From Mactra quadrangularis (Eukaryota; Mollusca; Bivalvia; Venerida; Mactridae), in assembly GCA_025267735.1 (NCBI GenBank), contig CM046294.1, positions 530,001 through 594,000 on the forward strand: a stretch of DNA of 64,000 bases. The letters are read 5' to 3'. A model generated the notes under the pieces. The model saw only the letters and a list, made by a program, of their open reading frames with translations. It made no database searches and was not told the origin of the DNA. This document shows positions 59,455 through 64,000 of the stretch, piece by piece; position 1 is the first letter of the stretch, and each line of letters begins with the position of its first letter. The position numbers were made by a program, and so were the translations under genes.

Positions 59455-59591
59455 TTACACAGTCAGTTACTGACCGGATACGGTGTGATACCGGGTCAGT
59501 GAATAAATATTGGGCTCGAGCTACGCTCTCACCCAATATTAATTTACTGACCCGGTATCACACCGTATCCGGTCAGTAACTGACTGTGTAA
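59455..59591. repeat. Long hairpin, 60-bp arms
   Basis: Left arm ttacacagtcagttactgac through cggtgtgataccgggtcagt to attgggct; right arm acccaatatt through ctgacccggtatcacaccgt to gactgtgtaa. The loop is about 14 bases (cgagctacgctctc). Confidence 0.95.
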
Positions 59592-60302
59592 CTAATAATA
59601 TAATGCTTGTTAGTAGCATTTCTATTATGCTCACTTGTTATGTACCGCCAATTTTCAAAACTTTCAAGTCAATTTTTCCAAAAGGCAAAAAAATAGACTT
59701 AGGTGTTTATAGAATGACATGAAGGTGATCATAATTGTGACTTTACAATTTAGTTTGTGCTATGGTTTCTTCATTATTATAATCCATTCAACCCTTTTAA
59801 TACTTGTAGATCTTAACGTACAAAACTATGTAACAAAGTTATCTTAATTAATTTAGTTAATGATTACATTGGTGTAGATTTGCTATTGTATTCAACAGTT
59901 AGAATTATTCTTATTTGATTTCAGCTATCTTTGGCTCAATACAACACTGCTCTAACTTTTCATAAATTACTTTAGCATCATTTTAAATTATTCAATGAAA
60001 TTCAAAAATGTACGAGTTTAGCCAGTTTTGAAATTTTAAGAGAAGGTAGGGGGCCTAGTTGGCATTTTTTGCTGCAAGTTTAAGATACGTCTTTCAAACC
60101 TTACTGAATAATTTAGTAAAATCAGCTTTGAGCAATGCTGTATTCACTTGAGGAACTGTTGTTTTATATTTGGCATTGTATCCCTAAGGTGGTGGGTAGT
60201 TAATGTCACTTGAGTGTTTTCTCTTTGTGGGCTACAGTGAAAGTTTTTGTCCATATTTTGCATGCAGTATCATCTAAATGTCATCCACAAATATAAATGT
60301 AA
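59592..60302. other. No gene seen
   Basis: AT-rich; no supported feature. Confidence 0.4.
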
Positions 60303-60590
60303 AACCCGGGTCGATTGTGCAGTTGGTAGAGCGATGGGGTTTGGAATCTTGTGTTCCGAAGGGGGTACAGGTTTGAATCTAACCCGGGGAGGTTATACCC
60401 TTCTATGAAAATTTGACAATATTGTCAATTTTCCTCCATTAATAAGATATATGGAGAAGTTTCCAGCCTTGTGGAAGGGTAGGTGAGTACTGGTTATAGA
60501 AAAGGGTCCAGGAAAGCTAGGTTAGATGCACTGGATGCCGTAAAATGACCTAAATTGTGTTGACATGGCTTTAAACCCCATAAGAAATAT
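60303..60590 (+). repeat. SINE family 1, near full-length
   Basis: Head acccgggtcgattgtgcagt, B-box-like caggtttgaatctaaccc, tail gacatggctttaaacccca. Confidence 0.92.
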
Positions 60591-61400
60591 ATAGTGTTAA
60601 TTATGTCCCTGGGTTCAAAATTGAACCCACTTGGAGGTTTCTTGGTGTTATATAAAGTTAAAGGTTAAAACAACTGTTTTTGTTTGAAGTCAGGTGGTAA
60701 GTAATCTAGTGTCCTGTAAGGGACTTAAAGACCTTCTTAATAGTTGGAGTCAGATATTATACATGTTTATTGATATTTCTGAGATTATAAACATTTGCTA
60801 ACAGCATGTAGTATGTTGCATTATTACTGAGGACCATTTATAACAAGTCTTTAATATCATGTTTATGTACAGAAGAATGTTGCTGTAGAAGTTATGATAG
60901 ACATTGGATGGGACGTTCCTTTAATTTACCACATGACTTTTTGTGATCGTTGTGTGTCTTATTGTCAATACAGAGTGCCTTTTTTATTGTGTTACCCTTT
61001 ACCCTTTCATCTTACCAAAAATATACAGATTATTTTCCAATAAACCTTCTACATATTGGTAACTTATTAAAAGGAGTGGGTCAACATCACCCCATAAAAA
61101 TATGGCGAAATAGTCAAAAAGTTATGGTAGAAAAACCTACCTTAAGGGATTTTTATTTAATAATATTAACATAATATTAATAATATTAAATATTATCACC
61201 TTATAATTCTGACCCACTTTGATCATAAAATATTATGTGGTAAATGCACTGTGAATACAGACACCTATATATTCAATCCTGCATAGCTTTCTTACATACT
61301 GTGGTGCAAATGTTCTGATTTAGCATTTTACTGTACGCATGATTTATATCTGGATGTTATCCTGGCATTTATAACTTTGGTTTTACTTTAAAATTTACAG
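60591..61400. other. Upstream of exon 21b, no feature seen
   Basis: AT-rich; ends in a pyrimidine-poor but usable acceptor (aaatttacag). Confidence 0.4.
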
Positions 61401-61530
61401 GTCCCAAGCCGAAGCAGTAAACACCCCCATAGAAGAATGTCCCCAAGACACAACTAAAGAAACTGTGAGCCCTGTTAGTAATGACATAGAAAGGGAAGTA
61501 ACTCCAGTAGACATTGATAAAGGGGAGTAA
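61401..61530 (+). CDS. CAMTA: CAMTA exon 21b, distal alternative last exon
   Basis: Starts after a typical acceptor (tttacag at 61400). Joined to exon 20 in the same phase as exon 21a it reads G, then SQAEAVNTPIEECPQDTTKE, then an acidic tail TPVDIDKGE, and stops at TAA 61528-61530. The frame is open for all 43 codons and acidic (many E and D), unlike random AT-rich sequence here. Product 1,547 aa with a different charge at the end. It could be a separate gene's last exon, but phase and acceptor fit CAMTA. Confidence 0.6.
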
Positions 61531-62380
61531 CTCCAATGTGATTATCAACAAAAATTTGATTAAAAGCTGTTAAGTGAAGAACAATGTTAGAAACAACTGG
61601 ATGAAATAATTTGACTTGAATGTTACTAAAGTGACACTCTTTACCTCAAGATCTGCTAAAGGGAGATAATTTTTTATATTGTTATCTAAGGAAGATAATT
61701 TTTGTATTGTTGCTCTAAGGGAGATAAGTTTTGTAATGTTGCACTTGTTATCTAAGGGAGGTAATTTCTAGTTTCAACAAAGGGAGGTAATTTGCCTTGA
61801 ACAAATGTAAGAATGCTCCAAAGTGTTGTGTTAGTCCTTGATGAACATTTTTTCATATTTTTATCTCATTTTTCATTGTTATTACTTCAATTGAAGTTGT
61901 GTTAATTGATCTAATTAACTTAAATAATTAATTAATTGCATATTTTAGTAAATGCTTCAGATTTTTATACATTTTTGTGAAATTCTGCTCAATAGAGAAA
62001 ATTAAACATTTGTTATTGTGTTTTATTATTGCTAAATAATTAATGTCGCACTGTAAACAAAGAAAATTGTTGGGTTTCTTTTTCAAATTGTAGAGCACTA
62101 TTTATTTTTGTAAGAATTGAATTAAATAGTTAGAAAAAACATTATTCAGTCATTTTATAAAAATTGTCATTTGGATTTATGTTATCATTTTTTTAGTACA
62201 GTCATTTTTATTTGCCTGCTTTTTATGGCTTTAGTCACCTTTTCATTATTTCCAAGTTTATATTTTCATGATTTTTGCTTTTTAAGTTTTGTGTTGCTTC
62301 TAAATCTGGCTGACTGGATGACATTTACATATTTTCATTAAATATTTGACAATTCAAATTTATGGGGTTTAATCTTACAG
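61531..62380 (+). other. Probable 3' UTR of distal CAMTA transcript
   Basis: Follows the exon 21b stop. Five copies of a ctaagggagataatt-like motif lie between 61656 and 61795. Candidate attaaa signals occur near 62003 and 62121. The extent is a guess. Confidence 0.4.
61656..61795 (+). repeat. Five spaced copies of AAGGGAGATAA-like motif
   Basis: Cores at about 61658 (aaagggagataat), 61687 (aaggaagataat), 61717 (aagggagataag), 61753 (aagggaggtaat) and 61780 (aagggaggtaat), spaced about 27-36 bases with T-rich DNA between. Confidence 0.85.
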
Positions 62381-64000
62381 TAGGTCCATTCAGTTGGAAT
62401 CCTCGGATTTAATCATTGAAGTCCTATGTAAGGATAACAAAATATTTCCAATAATATTTTTCATGTTAATTAAGATATTTACAGAAGGGATGAAATTTAG
62501 ATAGTTCTTTACCTTTAAAAACTTGAATTTCAAACAAATTAAATGAATTATGAAAAAGTTATTTTAATATTAATTTTGGCAAATTGACATTGAAAAGTTA
62601 GGGTAAAATCCAAGTAATCCAACTAATTGGACCTACCTATTTGAAGAGTATGCAAGGAGAAATAACTGACTAAGGTCCCTTATTATTTTCAACTATAATT
62701 ATGAAATAAGAAATGTTCACTTACCTGAACCAGTTTTCACTAATCCTAGGCTTTAGACTAGTCTGATTTACTTAGGCTTTAACTAGTAAAACTGAGGTAA
62801 GTGGAGCCTGAATCAATTTTGTTAGTCCAGGATTTTATGCTAGTGGGTTAAGCCTTAAGGGATGACTAAAATTATAATCAAATGCATATATCTTATTTTA
62901 GTTTAGATTGGTTTGAATGAAATTGATGTTTACAAATTCACCTTGTTTCCCATTTTTGCTAAAGAAATTAATTGCTAGCACCAATTTTGTTCTGTTCTTG
63001 ACATAAATTATGTTCTTAAATTCTAACCCTTTCTATTAGAGTTTTATTTTAGTTGGTGCTATTCTGTTGCTTAATTGTCTTTCACCCTCATATTAACAAT
63101 GTCAATATCTCAAGGAAATAACTTACAACAGTAATAATTAAGACTTTATTTAACAATGTTAAATAACACATTTGGATAATTTTAATCTTCTGTGTGGATT
63201 TACTTATCAACAATGCTTTTCAAAAGGATTTTAGTAGTTAAATATTTTAATGCATTTACAAGGTGGCACACAACCTTTTGGTGGCCTTAGAAGGTGGAAT
63301 GAGTTCCCTGCCCCTTTGGATTGAAGGGGCCAGATCATCTTTCATTGTCAGTACCAAATAGGGTAAATATGGGCAAAAAATGTGATAGGATAGCATGTTG
63401 TAAGATTGTAAGCTCTGAAATAATCTAGACTTTTTAAGTATCATTTTTGTTAAAATCATTTTGGAATAATATGACATTGCTTTTCTGAAGAAAAAAGATA
63501 CTGGGTGAAAACAAAAATTGGATTAGTAACCATTATTCATATCTATCCCAGTATGTAGTCAAATTTATCTGACTTTATCACCCATAGGGTTCCATCATTA
63601 GCACTTCCTGTACCATTCTGTTACACTCCATACATACCGTGGGAAATTTGACTGGCAAAATCTTGTTTTTATATGAATATGTATGAGGCAGGGGAGACCA
63701 ATCTTCTTATAATGAAATCGCGTGTTACAATTAAATACTTTTCAAAAACAATGACGTCATACTTAAAATAGAAACCAACACTCATGTTTTTTTTCAAAAA
63801 TGGTTGCCTAATTTCATTGGCTAGTTTTCTGCAGTCGTTTCCTTGCCAAACCAATGAAACTGCCTCATTAATTATTCATGATTACGAGATTTTCCTAACC
63901 AAATGGCCCATGGTACGTAACACAGCATAGTGGAGTAATGTATCGTGGGATAGCTAACGATGTTCCTGTACATTAGTCTGACTATGCTTTGCCTTGTATT
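62381..64000. other. Downstream DNA, no gene seen
   Basis: AT-rich. TGACGTCA at 63752-63759 (a CRE consensus), and CCAAT boxes at about 63816-63820 (reverse) and 63850-63854, might belong to a promoter of a gene beyond the window; weak. Confidence 0.35.

Larger units (their letters stand above)
13745..61530 (+). other. CAMTA: CAMTA gene locus (calmodulin-binding transcription activator)
   Basis: Gene-level entry. Joining the exons listed below gives a continuous frame of 4,578 nt (proximal last exon, 1,525 aa) or 4,644 nt (distal last exon, 1,547 aa). Order of domains: CG-1 about residues 30-200, low-complexity region with a Q9 run at 325-333, TIG/IPT about 665-745, ankyrin repeats about 845-930, IQ motifs about 1375-1465. 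This is the architecture of animal CAMTA, a nuclear transcription factor family that binds DNA through CG-1 and calmodulin through IQ motifs. All introns are GT-AG except intron 16, which is GC-AG. Intron 1 is 11 kb. The first exon listed begins at an AG acceptor, so an upstream non-coding exon and the promoter probably lie further 5' and I could not place them. Exon structure is inferred from splice consensus and protein similarity, with no transcript evidence. Confidence 0.95.

Noticed and set aside
63752..63854. Promoter of a downstream gene (CRE plus CCAAT boxes)
   Set aside because: Only three short motifs in AT-rich DNA; listed as a note and not called.

Overview
This is an AT-rich animal nuclear sequence. 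Spliced exons, GT-AG introns and many short interspersed elements point to a mollusc, most likely a bivalve; the organism call is inference. The one protein-coding gene I can support is a CAMTA (calmodulin-binding transcription activator) gene on the + strand. I assembled 20 consecutive coding exons plus two alternative last exons between 13,745 and 61,530. Every junction keeps the reading frame. The predicted protein is 1,525 or 1,547 residues depending on the last exon. Its domain order is that of animal CAMTA: CG-1 DNA-binding domain (exons 2-6), a large low-complexity transactivation region (exon 7), TIG/IPT domain (exons 7-9), ankyrin repeats (exons 11-13), a Ser-rich linker (exons 13-17) and IQ calmodulin-binding motifs (exons 18-19).

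Layout. Bases 1-13,744 hold no convincing coding exon. They contain dispersed repeats, a 2.2-kb minisatellite (2,382-4,582), small inverted-repeat elements and a 1.85-kb element with terminal inverted repeats (TIRs) that carries a diverged antisense 18S rRNA fragment (9,605-11,456). The 11-kb first intron (13,868-24,877) carries an element with four exact-length 145-bp tandem repeats, hAT-like elements, a 1.96-kb element nested inside a SINE, and a 359-bp repeat nested inside another SINE. From 24,878 to 52,854 the remaining CAMTA exons alternate with introns full of tRNA-headed SINEs, MITEs and LINE scraps. From 52,855 to 61,400 lies either intergenic DNA or the long intron leading to the distal last exon (61,401-61,530). 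The final 2.4 kb looks like 3' UTR and downstream DNA.

Points of interest are the 18S-carrying TIR element, the two mutually exclusive CAMTA C-termini, a required GC-AG intron, a tandemly duplicated splice donor, two CAMTA acceptors that abut copies of one dispersed repeat, and several nested insertions whose target-site duplications can be read directly. All family names come from recognition by eye; no alignment or database search was run.
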